From NCBI GenBank assembly GCA_947442905.1, contig CANEWV010000064.1, forward strand, positions 1 through 7,938: a stretch of DNA of 7,938 nt, read 5' to 3'. Under the pieces are notes generated by a model. The model made no database searches. It saw nothing but the letters and a program-made list of their open reading frames with translations, and was not told the origin of the DNA. Below, piece by piece: positions 1-6,631 of this stretch. The DNA comes from Chitinophagaceae bacterium (GTDB lineage Bacteria > Bacteroidota > Bacteroidia > Chitinophagales > Chitinophagaceae). Numbering within the stretch: the stretch's first letter is position 1; each line of letters opens with the position of its first letter. The position numbers and the translations under genes are program-made.

Positions 1-47
1 ACATCGAAAAAGGTTGGAAAGATTGGAGTGTTAAATTGGCAAATTAA
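1..47 (+). CDS. C-terminal end of an unidentified upstream gene (partial)
   Basis: Reading from base 3, the window opens with codons for IEKGWKDWSVKLAN followed by TAA at 45-47, which leaves 16 bases before the parC start. The other two frames are also open here for 10 to 18 codons, so the choice of frame rests mainly on the plausible codon use and on the sensible spacing to parC. A tail of the form GW..W...L resembles the last helix of SRPBCC/START-like proteins, but 14 residues are far too few to assign a family. I therefore give no function. If the frame is right, this gene lies in the same orientation as parC and could be co-transcribed with it. Confidence 0.4.
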   Translation, partial: IEKGWKDWSVKLAN

Positions 48-63
48 AATTGGTTAGAAAAAA

Positions 64-2580
64 ATGGCGAAAGAGAAACATCAATATATTGTAGGTGATA
101 ATGTATCAGGCGTTCAGGGCCAATATAAAAATTGGTTTTTAGACTATGCGTCTTATGTTATTTTAGAGAGAGCTGTACCTGCCATCGAAGATGGACTTAA
201 ACCGGTGCAGCGCAGGATTTTACATTCCATGAAAGAAATGGATGACGGCAGGTTTAACAAGGTGGCCAATATTATTGGTCAAAGTATGCAGTACCATCCG
301 CACGGTGATGCGAGTATTGGGGATGCACTTGTTAACCTAGGCCAAAAAGACCTCCTTATTGATACACAGGGTAACTGGGGTGATGTAAGAACGGGTGATC
401 AGGCAGCTGCTTCCCGTTATATTGAGGCGCGTTTGTCTAAGTTTGCACTGGAAGTAGCTTTTAATGCAAAAACAACCATTTGGCAATTAAGTTACGATGG
501 TAGAAAAAATGAACCCGTAACACTTCCCATGAAATTTCCATTACTCTTGGCACAAGGAGCAGATGGTATTGCGGTTGGGTTATCTACTAAAATATTACCG
601 CATAATTTTTGTGAGCTCATAGACGCTTCCATCAAATATTTAAAAGGTAAAAAATTCGAACTCTTCCCTGATTTTCAAACGGGTGGTATGGTGGATGTAT
701 CAGGCTATAATGAGGGTAAGCGTGGCGGTAAAGTGAGGGTGCGTGCGCACATTGAGGAGCTGGATAAAAAAACCTTGATTATTAAAGATGTGCCGTATAG
801 TGTAACTACTACCCAGCTCATGGAAAGTATTACCAAGGCCAATGATCAGGGTAAAATCAAAATTAAAAAAGTTACGGATGTAACAGCAGCAGCAGTTGAA
901 ATTCATATTGATTTAGCGCCGGGTATTTCACCAGATATTACCATTGACGCACTCTATGCATTTACAGATTGTGAGGTAAGTCTATCGCCCAACGCTTGTG
1001 TGGTTATCAACCACAAGCCACACTTTATTGGCGTGCAAGAACTCTTAAAAGATGCCACCGATAATACCAAAGAATTACTCCGCAGAGAATTAGACATCAG
1101 GCTTTCGGAACTTGAAGACAAATGGCATTATACATCACTTGAAAAAATATTCTTTGAAGAAAAAATATACAAAGAACTAGAGCAAAAGCATGCTTCATGG
1201 GAAAATGTAATTGAAGCGATTGATAAAGCCTTTACGCCGTTTAAGAAAAAACTAAAACGTGCTATTGAAAGAGAGGATATTTTAAAATTGACGGAAAAGC
1301 CCGTTAGACGTATTTACAGACTTGATATCAATGAGCTCATTGAACAAATCAGAGGTATTGAAGAAGAAATCAAGCAGGTTAAATTTGATTTAGAGCACCT
1401 GACAGAATATTCGGTTGCGTATTTTGAAAATCTCTTAAAAAAGTTTGGTAAAAATAAAGACCGTAAAACAGAAATTAAAGCTTTTGATACCATTCAGGTT
1501 AAACAAGTGGCTATTGCCAACACCAAGCTATACATTAATAGGGCAGAGGGTTTTATAGGAATTAGTCTTAAAAAAGATGAACACTTATGCGACTGTTCTG
1601 ATTATGATGATATCATTGCGTTTACAAAAGGCGGCACCATGAAAGTGGTTAAAGTATCCGATAAAATATTTATTGGAAAGGATATTTTATATGCAGCGGT
1701 CTTCCAAAAAAGTGATGAGCGAACTACCTACAATATGATTTATGTAGATGGCGCCTCTGGGGTTACCTATGCCAAACGCTTTAACGTAACAGGGGTAACG
1801 CGTGATAAAGAATATGATTTAACAAAAGGAACCGATAAAACGCGGGTACATTATTTTACGGCGAATTTAAATGGGGAAGCAGAAACGCTAAAGTTGATCT
1901 TAAGTCCTAATTGTACGGCACGTATTAAAGAACTAGATTTTTATTTCGAAGAAATAGAAATAAAAGGCCGTTCTAGTATGGGTAATCAGGTAACCAAGTA
2001 TCCTATTAAAACCGTTAAATTTAAAGAAGCAGGTAAGAGTACGCTCGCTGGCCGTAAATTATGGTTCGACGATAAATTTGGCAGGTTAAACACCGAAGAA
2101 AAAGGGAAATACTTAGGTAGTTTTGAAGATGAAAAACTAGTTGTAATTACTAAAGAAGGTACCTACGAATTAACAGATACTGAACTTGCGCAACGTTTTG
2201 ATCCAGAAAAAGTAATGCTGATTGAAAAGTTTGTTCCTGAAAAAATCATTACAGCTGTTTATTTAGACAGTGATAAAATGCAGTACAATGTGAAGCGTTT
2301 TAAAATTGAAACCACTACGCTTAAAACGGAGTTTTTATTTATCAAAGAAGGTAAAGGAAATAAGCTCGAAGCCGTAACCACCATACAAGAACCCATTTTG
2401 CAAGTGCAAACAGGCAGGGGTACACAGGTACGCGCTGCCAAATTTAAAATTGCAAAAATGGTGGATGTTACGGGTTGGAAGGCCGTTGGCTCTAAACTCA
2501 CAGATTTTAGTAAAACCATTGAAATGCAGTGGGAGTCGCGCCCTAGCGATCCAAATGCGCAACCTGAGTTGTTTGGCTAA
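64..2580 (+). CDS. parC: DNA topoisomerase IV subunit A (ParC, Bacteroidota type)
   Basis: This is the DNA-breaking subunit of the type IIA topoisomerase that, with ParE, unlinks daughter chromosomes in the cytoplasm using ATP hydrolysed by ParE. The N-terminal winged-helix region carries DYASYVILERAVPAIEDGLKPVQRR at residues 28-51, the YHPHGDASIGD motif at 77-87 and the catalytic tyrosine Tyr119 in AAASRYIEARL. The tower follows (KFPLLLAQGADGIAVGLSTKILPHNF, about 157-182), then the coiled-coil C-gate arm rich in Lys and Glu (about 340-470), then a divergent beta-rich DNA-wrapping domain (about 480-800). No GyrA box (QRRGGKG) is visible, which favours topoisomerase IV over gyrase A. The residue equivalent to E. 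coli GyrA Ser83 is Ala83, while the acidic Asp87 is kept. The length, 838 residues, fits the phylum. The ATG at 64 follows an A-rich leader without a Shine-Dalgarno sequence. parE is not in the window. Confidence 0.93.
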   Translation: MAKEKHQYIVGDNVSGVQGQYKNWFLDYASYVILERAVPAIEDGLKPVQRRILHSMKEMDDGRFNKVANIIGQSMQYHPHGDASIGDALVNLGQKDLLIDTQGNWGDVRTGDQAAASRYIEARLSKFALEVAFNAKTTIWQLSYDGRKNEPVTLPMKFPLLLAQGADGIAVGLSTKILPHNFCELIDASIKYLKGKKFELFPDFQTGGMVDVSGYNEGKRGGKVRVRAHIEELDKKTLIIKDVPYSVTTTQLMESITKANDQGKIKIKKVTDVTAAAVEIHIDLAPGISPDITIDALYAFTDCEVSLSPNACVVINHKPHFIGVQELLKDATDNTKELLRRELDIRLSELEDKWHYTSLEKIFFEEKIYKELEQKHASWENVIEAIDKAFTPFKKKLKRAIEREDILKLTEKPVRRIYRLDINELIEQIRGIEEEIKQVKFDLEHLTEYSVAYFENLLKKFGKNKDRKTEIKAFDTIQVKQVAIANTKLYINRAEGFIGISLKKDEHLCDCSDYDDIIAFTKGGTMKVVKVSDKIFIGKDILYAAVFQKSDERTTYNMIYVDGASGVTYAKRFNVTGVTRDKEYDLTKGTDKTRVHYFTANLNGEAETLKLILSPNCTARIKELDFYFEEIEIKGRSSMGNQVTKYPIKTVKFKEAGKSTLAGRKLWFDDKFGRLNTEEKGKYLGSFEDEKLVVITKEGTYELTDTELAQRFDPEKVMLIEKFVPEKIITAVYLDSDKMQYNVKRFKIETTTLKTEFLFIKEGKGNKLEAVTTIQEPILQVQTGRGTQVRAAKFKIAKMVDVTGWKAVGSKLTDFSKTIEMQWESRPSDPNAQPELFG

Positions 2581-2587
2581 ACTAACT

Positions 2588-2595
2588 TACTTTTG
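2588..2595 (+). promoter_or_regulatory. Candidate -7 promoter element for the S1 protein gene
   Basis: TACTTTTG is an exact match to the Bacteroidota -7 consensus TAnnTTTG and sits in the 29-base gap between parC and the S1 protein gene. The nearest -33-like TTG (2569-2571) lies inside the parC 3' end and is 16 bases away, somewhat closer than the usual 19-21. Transcription from here would begin roughly 5-10 bases downstream and leave a very short leader before the ATG at 2610. This suggests the S1 gene can be expressed independently of parC. Confidence 0.55.
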
Positions 2596-2609
2596 CACAA
2601 AGTAGAAGT

Positions 2610-3449
2610 ATGGAGCCCGTATTAGTAGGTTGTTACAATGAATTGAAGGTGAGTCGTAAGGTAGATTTTGGATTTTACCTAGATAATGGCGAAGATGGTA
2701 TTTTATTGCCTAAACGTTTTGCGCCCTCTACCTTAAGAATTGGAGATACCCTTAAGGTTTTCGTGTACCACGATTCTGATAATAGACTTATTGCAACTAC
2801 CCAAGTAGCCAATGCATCTGTGGGTGAAATTGCGCTTTTAAAAGCAGTGGCTATTACCGGCCAAGGTGCTTTTTTAGACTGGGGTTTAATGAAGGATTTA
2901 TTTGTGCCTACTTCTAAACAATTAGGTGGTATGCGTGAAGGCGGAACCTACCTTGTTAAGCTCTACCTCGACGAAATGACGGGCCGTGTAGCTGCCACAG
3001 AAAAAATTGAACAGTTATTAAGCAACGAAGTGTTAACGGTTAAAGAATTAGATGTTGTTGATTTAGTGGTATACCGTAAATCAGAACTAGGTTATGTGAT
3101 GATTGTAAACAATAAGCACACAGCTGTTTTACACAGTAACGAAATTTTTAAAGAATTAAATATTGGCGACAAGCTCACTGGATTTGTGAAAACCATTAAG
3201 CCTGAAAATAAATTAGACGTAGTGCTTGGTAAGCCTGGTTTTGGAAGGGTAGAAGATGAGCAGGAAAAGATACTTCGCTTGCTTCAAGAAAACGATGGAT
3301 ACCTACCGTATCACGACAAATCTGATCCAGAAGAAATTTATAATTTTTTTGGGATGAGCAAAAAGTCATTTAAAATGACAATAGGAAGTTTGTACAAACA
3401 ACGTAAAATTGAATTTACACAAACAGGCATTAAATTATTAGAGTCATAA
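2610..3449 (+). CDS. S1-like RNA-binding protein, CvfB/YitL family
   Basis: This is a predicted cytoplasmic RNA-binding protein of the CvfB (conserved virulence factor B, YitL) family. Family members combine several S1-type OB folds with a C-terminal winged helix; the Staphylococcus aureus member binds RNA and affects virulence gene expression, but the role in Bacteroidota is not established. Visible here are a first S1-like unit (about 1-65, with LLPKRFAP and GDTLKVFVYHDSDNRL), a second (about 68-131, with GAFLDWGLMKDLFVP at 86-100), a third (about 140-208, ending KLDVVLGKPG) and a winged-helix segment (about 215-279, with GYLPYHDKSDPEEIYNFFGMSKK). The length, 279 residues, is normal for the family. 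The ATG at 2610 is supported by MEPVLVGCYNELKV, the expected N-terminal strand, and by the promoter candidate just upstream. The thiolase gene starts 12 bases after its stop codon, so the two are probably co-transcribed. Confidence 0.85.
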   Translation: MEPVLVGCYNELKVSRKVDFGFYLDNGEDGILLPKRFAPSTLRIGDTLKVFVYHDSDNRLIATTQVANASVGEIALLKAVAITGQGAFLDWGLMKDLFVPTSKQLGGMREGGTYLVKLYLDEMTGRVAATEKIEQLLSNEVLTVKELDVVDLVVYRKSELGYVMIVNNKHTAVLHSNEIFKELNIGDKLTGFVKTIKPENKLDVVLGKPGFGRVEDEQEKILRLLQENDGYLPYHDKSDPEEIYNFFGMSKKSFKMTIGSLYKQRKIEFTQTGIKLLES

Positions 3450-3461
3450 TTATTATTCAAC

Positions 3462-4646
3462 ATGAAAAATCAAGTTGTTTATATTGTTGCCGCCGTAAGA
3501 ACACCTATTGGAAGTTTTGGCGGATCACTTAAAGATATTTCTGCTACGCGCCTTGGCGCTACTGCTATTCAAGCAGCTATAGAGCGTGCAGGTATCAAGG
3601 GAACCGACGTGGATGAAGTGTTAATGGGTTGTGTGCTGCAAGCTAATTTAGGGCAGGCGCCAGCACGACAGGCTGCTAAATTTGCAGGCCTTCCTGATAG
3701 TGTAGTTTGCACCACCATTAATAAGGTTTGCGCGAGTGGTATGAAAGCAATTACACAAGGTGCTCAAGCGATTTTGTTAGGAGACGCATCGGTGGTTGTC
3801 GCAGGTGGTATGGAAAATATGAGTAGTGTACCGTTTTATGCAAGTGCTATGCGTTGGGGTAATAAATATGGTGATACTACATTAACGGATGGGCTTTCTA
3901 AAGACGGCCTCACAGATGTCTACCACAATTACCCAATGGGAAATGCTGCAGAACTTTGTGCTAGCAAATATAATTTTACAAGAGAAGATCAGGATGCATT
4001 TGCTGTGTCTAGTTATACAAAAAGTAGAGCTGCTTGGGAAGCGAATTTATTTGACGCCGAAATTGTACCCGTTCCCATTCCGCAAAGAAATGGTGATCCC
4101 ATTATGTTTTCAAAAGATGAAGAACCATTTAATGTAAAGTTTGAAAAAATCCCAGGATTAAAACCAGCCTTCACAAAAGATGGTACCATTACGGCAGCTA
4201 ACGCATCTACCATGAATGATGGAGCTGCAGCGCTCGTATTAATGAGTCAAGAAAAAGCAGAAGCACTTGGCATAAAGCCCATTGCTATTTTAAAAAGTTA
4301 TGCCGACGCAGAGCAGGCGCCAGAGTGGTTTACAACTGCTCCTGCATTAGCAGTGCCTAAAGCACTTGAAAAAGCAGGCATTACCAGTAGTGATTTGGAT
4401 TGTATAGAACTCAATGAAGCATTTTCGGTGGTAGGGCTTGCTAATACGCAAATCATGCAATTGGATCCTGCCAAAGTAAATATTAAGGGTGGGGCAGTTT
4501 CGATAGGACATCCGCTTGGATGCAGTGGCGCAAGAATTGTGGTAACACTTATTCATGCATTAAAAGATAGGTCTGGAAAATATGGTGCAGCTGGAATTTG
4601 TAATGGTGGAGGCGGCGCATCTGCCGTTGTAATTGAAAATTGTTAA
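3462..4646 (+). CDS. Acetyl-CoA C-acetyltransferase (thiolase)
   Basis: This is a thiolase-family enzyme, most likely the biosynthetic type that condenses two acetyl-CoA to acetoacetyl-CoA or runs the reverse cleavage in the cytoplasm. All catalytic elements are present: nucleophile Cys90 in NKVCASGMKA, NEAF at 318-321, His350 in GHPLGCSGAR, and Cys380 in CNGGGGAS, the general acid/base. The N-terminus VYIVAAVRTPIGSFGGSL is the standard thiolase start, and 394 residues is the usual length. Sequence alone does not separate a dedicated acetoacetyl-CoA thiolase from a broader beta-ketothiolase of fatty acid degradation. No beta-oxidation partner is adjacent, which slightly favours the acetyl-CoA acetyltransferase reading. 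The gene lies 12 bases after the S1 protein gene, probably in the same transcript, and converges on ytxJ with only 20 bases between the stop codons and no obvious hairpin terminator. Confidence 0.93.
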   Translation: MKNQVVYIVAAVRTPIGSFGGSLKDISATRLGATAIQAAIERAGIKGTDVDEVLMGCVLQANLGQAPARQAAKFAGLPDSVVCTTINKVCASGMKAITQGAQAILLGDASVVVAGGMENMSSVPFYASAMRWGNKYGDTTLTDGLSKDGLTDVYHNYPMGNAAELCASKYNFTREDQDAFAVSSYTKSRAAWEANLFDAEIVPVPIPQRNGDPIMFSKDEEPFNVKFEKIPGLKPAFTKDGTITAANASTMNDGAAALVLMSQEKAEALGIKPIAILKSYADAEQAPEWFTTAPALAVPKALEKAGITSSDLDCIELNEAFSVVGLANTQIMQLDPAKVNIKGGAVSIGHPLGCSGARIVVTLIHALKDRSGKYGAAGICNGGGGASAVVIENC

Positions 4647-4666
4647 GGAAACTTATGAGAAATCAG

Positions 4667-4996
4667 TTAGGCTGTTTGCTCGATAATTTCATCCATTGAA
4701 ATGCCCATATGACTTTCGTCGTAGGCACATTCGCCGTTAATGATCACTAGCACTTGAGGTGATTCGTGGTGTACTTTAAATTTTTCAGCAATAGCTGCAG
4801 ATATATTTCTGTGTTGTAAGAGGTCAAGTAAGTAAAAATCTACACCGGCTGGAGGAGAACTGCCTTCTAGTCTATTAAGCGCCATAGAGCTAATGCTACA
4901 ACGAGTACTGTGTTTGAAAAGTACTTGAGGTAATTTAAATGATTCGGAAGCAATCGCATCCAGTTGTTCGATACTAGTTAGATTTTTCCAATCCAT
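4667..4996 (-). CDS. ytxJ: Bacillithiol-system redox protein YtxJ (monothiol bacilliredoxin)
   Basis: This is a small thioredoxin-fold protein of the YtxJ (BrxC, DUF2847) family. Family members act in the cytoplasm of bacillithiol-producing bacteria and are linked to removing bacillithiol from mixed disulfides on proteins. The sequence shows the family hallmark FKHSTRCSIS at residues 27-36 with a single active-site Cys33, the SPQVLVI segment at 79-85 holding the expected cis-proline (Pro80), and a C-terminal GECAYDESHMGI. A second cysteine, Cys90, lies in that last motif. The length, 109 residues, is normal. The ATG at 4996 gives the typical MDWKNLTS start. It lies 21 bases after the stop of a tiny lipoprotein gene, so the two are probably co-transcribed from the promoter candidate at 5183-5190. 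Its presence implies that the organism makes bacillithiol, although no biosynthetic bsh gene is in this window. Confidence 0.9.
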   Translation of the reverse strand: MDWKNLTSIEQLDAIASESFKLPQVLFKHSTRCSISSMALNRLEGSSPPAGVDFYLLDLLQHRNISAAIAEKFKVHHESPQVLVIINGECAYDESHMGISMDEIIEQTA

Positions 4997-5017
4997 AATA
5001 GGGACAAAAAAAAGTCA

Positions 5018-5137
5018 TTAAGGTCTAAAATAACGTGGATTGGTAGTAGGGCAGCCTCTGCTTTTTGAAGCATTGCAAGAAATAATAAATGTAGCGCCGG
5101 CTAACAATAAAAAAAGAAGTGCGGTGGTCTTTTTCAT
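5018..5137 (-). CDS. Tiny predicted lipoprotein (39 aa), upstream of ytxJ
   Basis: This short open frame runs from ATG at 5137 to TAA ending at 5018 and encodes 39 residues. It begins MKKTTALLFLLLAGATFIIS, a textbook signal peptide with two lysines and a hydrophobic core, followed by Cys21 in the lipobox-like IISC. Signal peptidase II processing would release a 19-residue lipidated peptide, CNASKSRGCPTTNPRYFRP, containing a second cysteine (Cys29) and a basic, proline-rich end. Very short lipoproteins of this shape occur in Bacteroidota, but I do not recognise a characterised family and assign no function. An exact TAnnTTTG element lies 45 bases upstream, and ytxJ follows after 21 bases on the same strand, so this looks like a two-gene operon. 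The well-formed signal peptide makes a chance frame unlikely. The protein is probably anchored in the envelope facing the periplasm or the surface. Confidence 0.75.
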   Translation of the reverse strand: MKKTTALLFLLLAGATFIISCNASKSRGCPTTNPRYFRP

Positions 5138-5182
5138 ACTAAAAGGATAGGTTAAGCGTTTTGTTTCTGTGCTCTATTACTT

Positions 5183-5190
5183 CAAAGATA
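5183..5190 (-). promoter_or_regulatory. Candidate -7 promoter element for the lipoprotein-ytxJ pair
   Basis: Read on the minus strand this site is TATCTTTG, an exact match to the Bacteroidota -7 consensus TAnnTTTG. It lies 45 bases upstream of the lipoprotein ATG (5137), leaving a leader of about 35-40 bases. No clear TTG -33 element is visible 19-21 bases further upstream, but that element is often weak in this phylum. The position in the divergent spacer fits a promoter for the minus-strand pair. Confidence 0.5.
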
Positions 5191-5223
5191 CTTATTTGCA
5201 TTTAAATGAGGCCTTTTGTAAGA

Positions 5224-5244
5224 TATAGATCTGTTAAATCTATA
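5224..5244. repeat. Perfect 7+7 inverted repeat in the mpl leader
   Basis: TATAGAT (5224-5230) and ATCTATA (5238-5244) form a perfect inverted repeat around the 7-base loop CTGTTAA. It ends 23 bases before the mpl ATG. It could be an operator for a dimeric regulator or a weak A/T-rich hairpin in the mpl leader. A chance repeat in AT-rich DNA is also possible. No U-run follows, so it is not an intrinsic terminator. Confidence 0.35.
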
Positions 5245-5267
5245 AACGAAAAGTTTAATTATTTAGT

Positions 5268-6623
5268 ATGAAGGTTCATTTTATATCTATTGGTGGTAGT
5301 GTAATGCACCAATTGGCTATCGCATTACAGGGTAAAGGTTACCATGTTACCGGTACAGATGACGAGATTTTTGAGCCTGCCCTTAGCCATTTAAGAGATA
5401 AGGGCTTGTTACCCAGTGCTTTTGGCTGGCAACCGGCGCTTATTACCCCAGATTTGGACGCTGTTATTTTAGGGATGCACGCCAAGGCCGACAACCCAGA
5501 ACTTTTAAAAGCGCAGGAGCTGGGCTTATCCATTTATTCTTTTCCTGAGTATATTTTCCACGAAAGCCAGCAAAAAAAGAGGGTCGTTGTAGGAGGTAGC
5601 CACGGTAAAACCACCACAACCAGCATGATTATGCATGTACTCAAAACCTGCCATCAAGACTTTGACTACTTGGTTGGCGCAAAACTTGCAGGTTTTGAAC
5701 AGTCTGTAAAAGTAACAAATGCGCCTACCATTGTTTGTGAAGGAGACGAATATTTAGCGAGTGCTTTATTGCGTCAACCTAAATTTCATTTTCTATTTCC
5801 ACACGTTGCGATACTTACTGGCATTGCCTGGGATCATATCAATGTGTTTCCCACTTTCGAATTTTATTTAGAACAGTTTGTGCTATTCATGCATAAAATT
5901 GAAGCGGGTGGGGTGCTTATTTACAATGAGACAGACGAGGTGCTTAATAAGCTAGTACTTGCTAATCAAGGAAACGATATTAGGTACATTCCATACAAAG
6001 TGCCTACGCATCAAATTACAAATGGTCAAACCTATATTACACTTGAAGGCGTAGAAGGACCACTTAGCGTTTTTGGAGACCATAATCTATTAAATATGCA
6101 AGCGGCTTATTATGCCTGTGCCGAACTTGGCATTTCTGCCAAAGATTTTGTGGGGGCCATGGCTAATTTTACAGGCGCTTCTAAAAGACTAGAATTATTA
6201 GCTAGCAATAGTGAATGTAATATATACAGAGATTTTGCGCATGCACCTAGTAAAGTAATTGCCACCATTGAAGCCGTGAAGCAACAGTTTCCTGCTAGAA
6301 AATTAATTGGCGTATTAGAACTGCATACCTATAGTAGCCTCAATAAAGAATTTATGCACCAGTATAAAGGGGCACTCGAAAAAACAGATATCGCTGTTGT
6401 TTTTTATTCGAAACATGCGCTGCAAATAAAAGGACTCCCTGAACTGCCCGAAAGCTATGTGTTAGAAGGGTTTGATAAAAATGGACTACTGGTAATGACC
6501 GATAAAAATGCGTTGGAGCAGTGGCTTCGTGCACAAGATTATTCCAACAGCAATTTAGTATTAATGAGTAGTGGTAATTATGATGGAATTGATTTACCTT
6601 CCTTTGCGCCAACTTTAATTTAA
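5268..6623 (+). CDS. mpl: UDP-MurNAc:L-Ala-gamma-D-Glu-meso-Dap ligase (Mpl), peptidoglycan recycling
   Basis: Mpl is a cytoplasmic Mur ligase that joins tripeptide recovered from old cell wall (L-Ala-gamma-D-Glu-meso-diaminopimelate) to UDP-N-acetylmuramate using ATP, bypassing MurC, MurD and MurE. The N-terminal Rossmann-like UDP-binding domain starts VHFISIGGSVMHQLAIAL with GTDDEIFEPALS after it. The ATP-binding P-loop is GGSHGKTTTTS at 109-119. The central domain has CEGDEYLASAL at 157-167 and GIAWDHINVFPTFE at 185-198. GDHNLLNMQAAYYA is at 270-283, and the C-terminal domain contains GASKRLELL (303-311), DFAHAPSKV (322-330) and ELHTYSSLN (351-359). The GGSxMHxLA and AWDHINVFPT motifs point to Mpl over MurC, with which it is often confused in annotation. 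The 451 residues are close to the E. coli enzyme. The start ATG has no Shine-Dalgarno sequence. The exonuclease gene follows after 8 bases and is probably co-transcribed. Confidence 0.9.
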   Translation: MKVHFISIGGSVMHQLAIALQGKGYHVTGTDDEIFEPALSHLRDKGLLPSAFGWQPALITPDLDAVILGMHAKADNPELLKAQELGLSIYSFPEYIFHESQQKKRVVVGGSHGKTTTTSMIMHVLKTCHQDFDYLVGAKLAGFEQSVKVTNAPTIVCEGDEYLASALLRQPKFHFLFPHVAILTGIAWDHINVFPTFEFYLEQFVLFMHKIEAGGVLIYNETDEVLNKLVLANQGNDIRYIPYKVPTHQITNGQTYITLEGVEGPLSVFGDHNLLNMQAAYYACAELGISAKDFVGAMANFTGASKRLELLASNSECNIYRDFAHAPSKVIATIEAVKQQFPARKLIGVLELHTYSSLNKEFMHQYKGALEKTDIAVVFYSKHALQIKGLPELPESYVLEGFDKNGLLVMTDKNALEQWLRAQDYSNSNLVLMSSGNYDGIDLPSFAPTLI

Positions 6624-6631
6624 TATCAACT

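Noticed and set aside
2259..2562. Two overlapping minus-strand frames (86 and 75 codons) inside the parC 3' part
   Set aside because: Both are antisense to conserved ParC coding sequence, overlap each other in different frames and show no recognisable domain.
64..2580. Assignment as gyrase subunit A
   Set aside because: No GyrA box is visible and the HPHGDASIGD and C-terminal sequence fit the Bacteroidota topoisomerase IV A subunit better.
3889..4137. An 82-codon plus-strand frame inside the thiolase gene
   Set aside because: It is an out-of-frame reading of conserved thiolase sequence, with no motif and no initiation context.
4647..4666. Possible shared terminator between the convergent thiolase and ytxJ genes
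   Set aside because: The 20-base gap has no GC-rich stem or T-run; termination must involve the coding ends or be Rho-dependent.
4997..5018. Alternative ytxJ start at the ATG overlapping the lipoprotein stop codon (TAATG)
   Set aside because: That ATG is out of frame with ytxJ and meets a stop after about 13 codons; the ATG at 4996 gives the normal family N-terminus.
5268..6623. Assignment as MurC (UDP-MurNAc:L-alanine ligase)
   Set aside because: The GGSVMHQLA start, GTDDEIFEPALS and AWDHINVFPT motifs are those of Mpl, and no other division-cell-wall cluster genes are adjacent.
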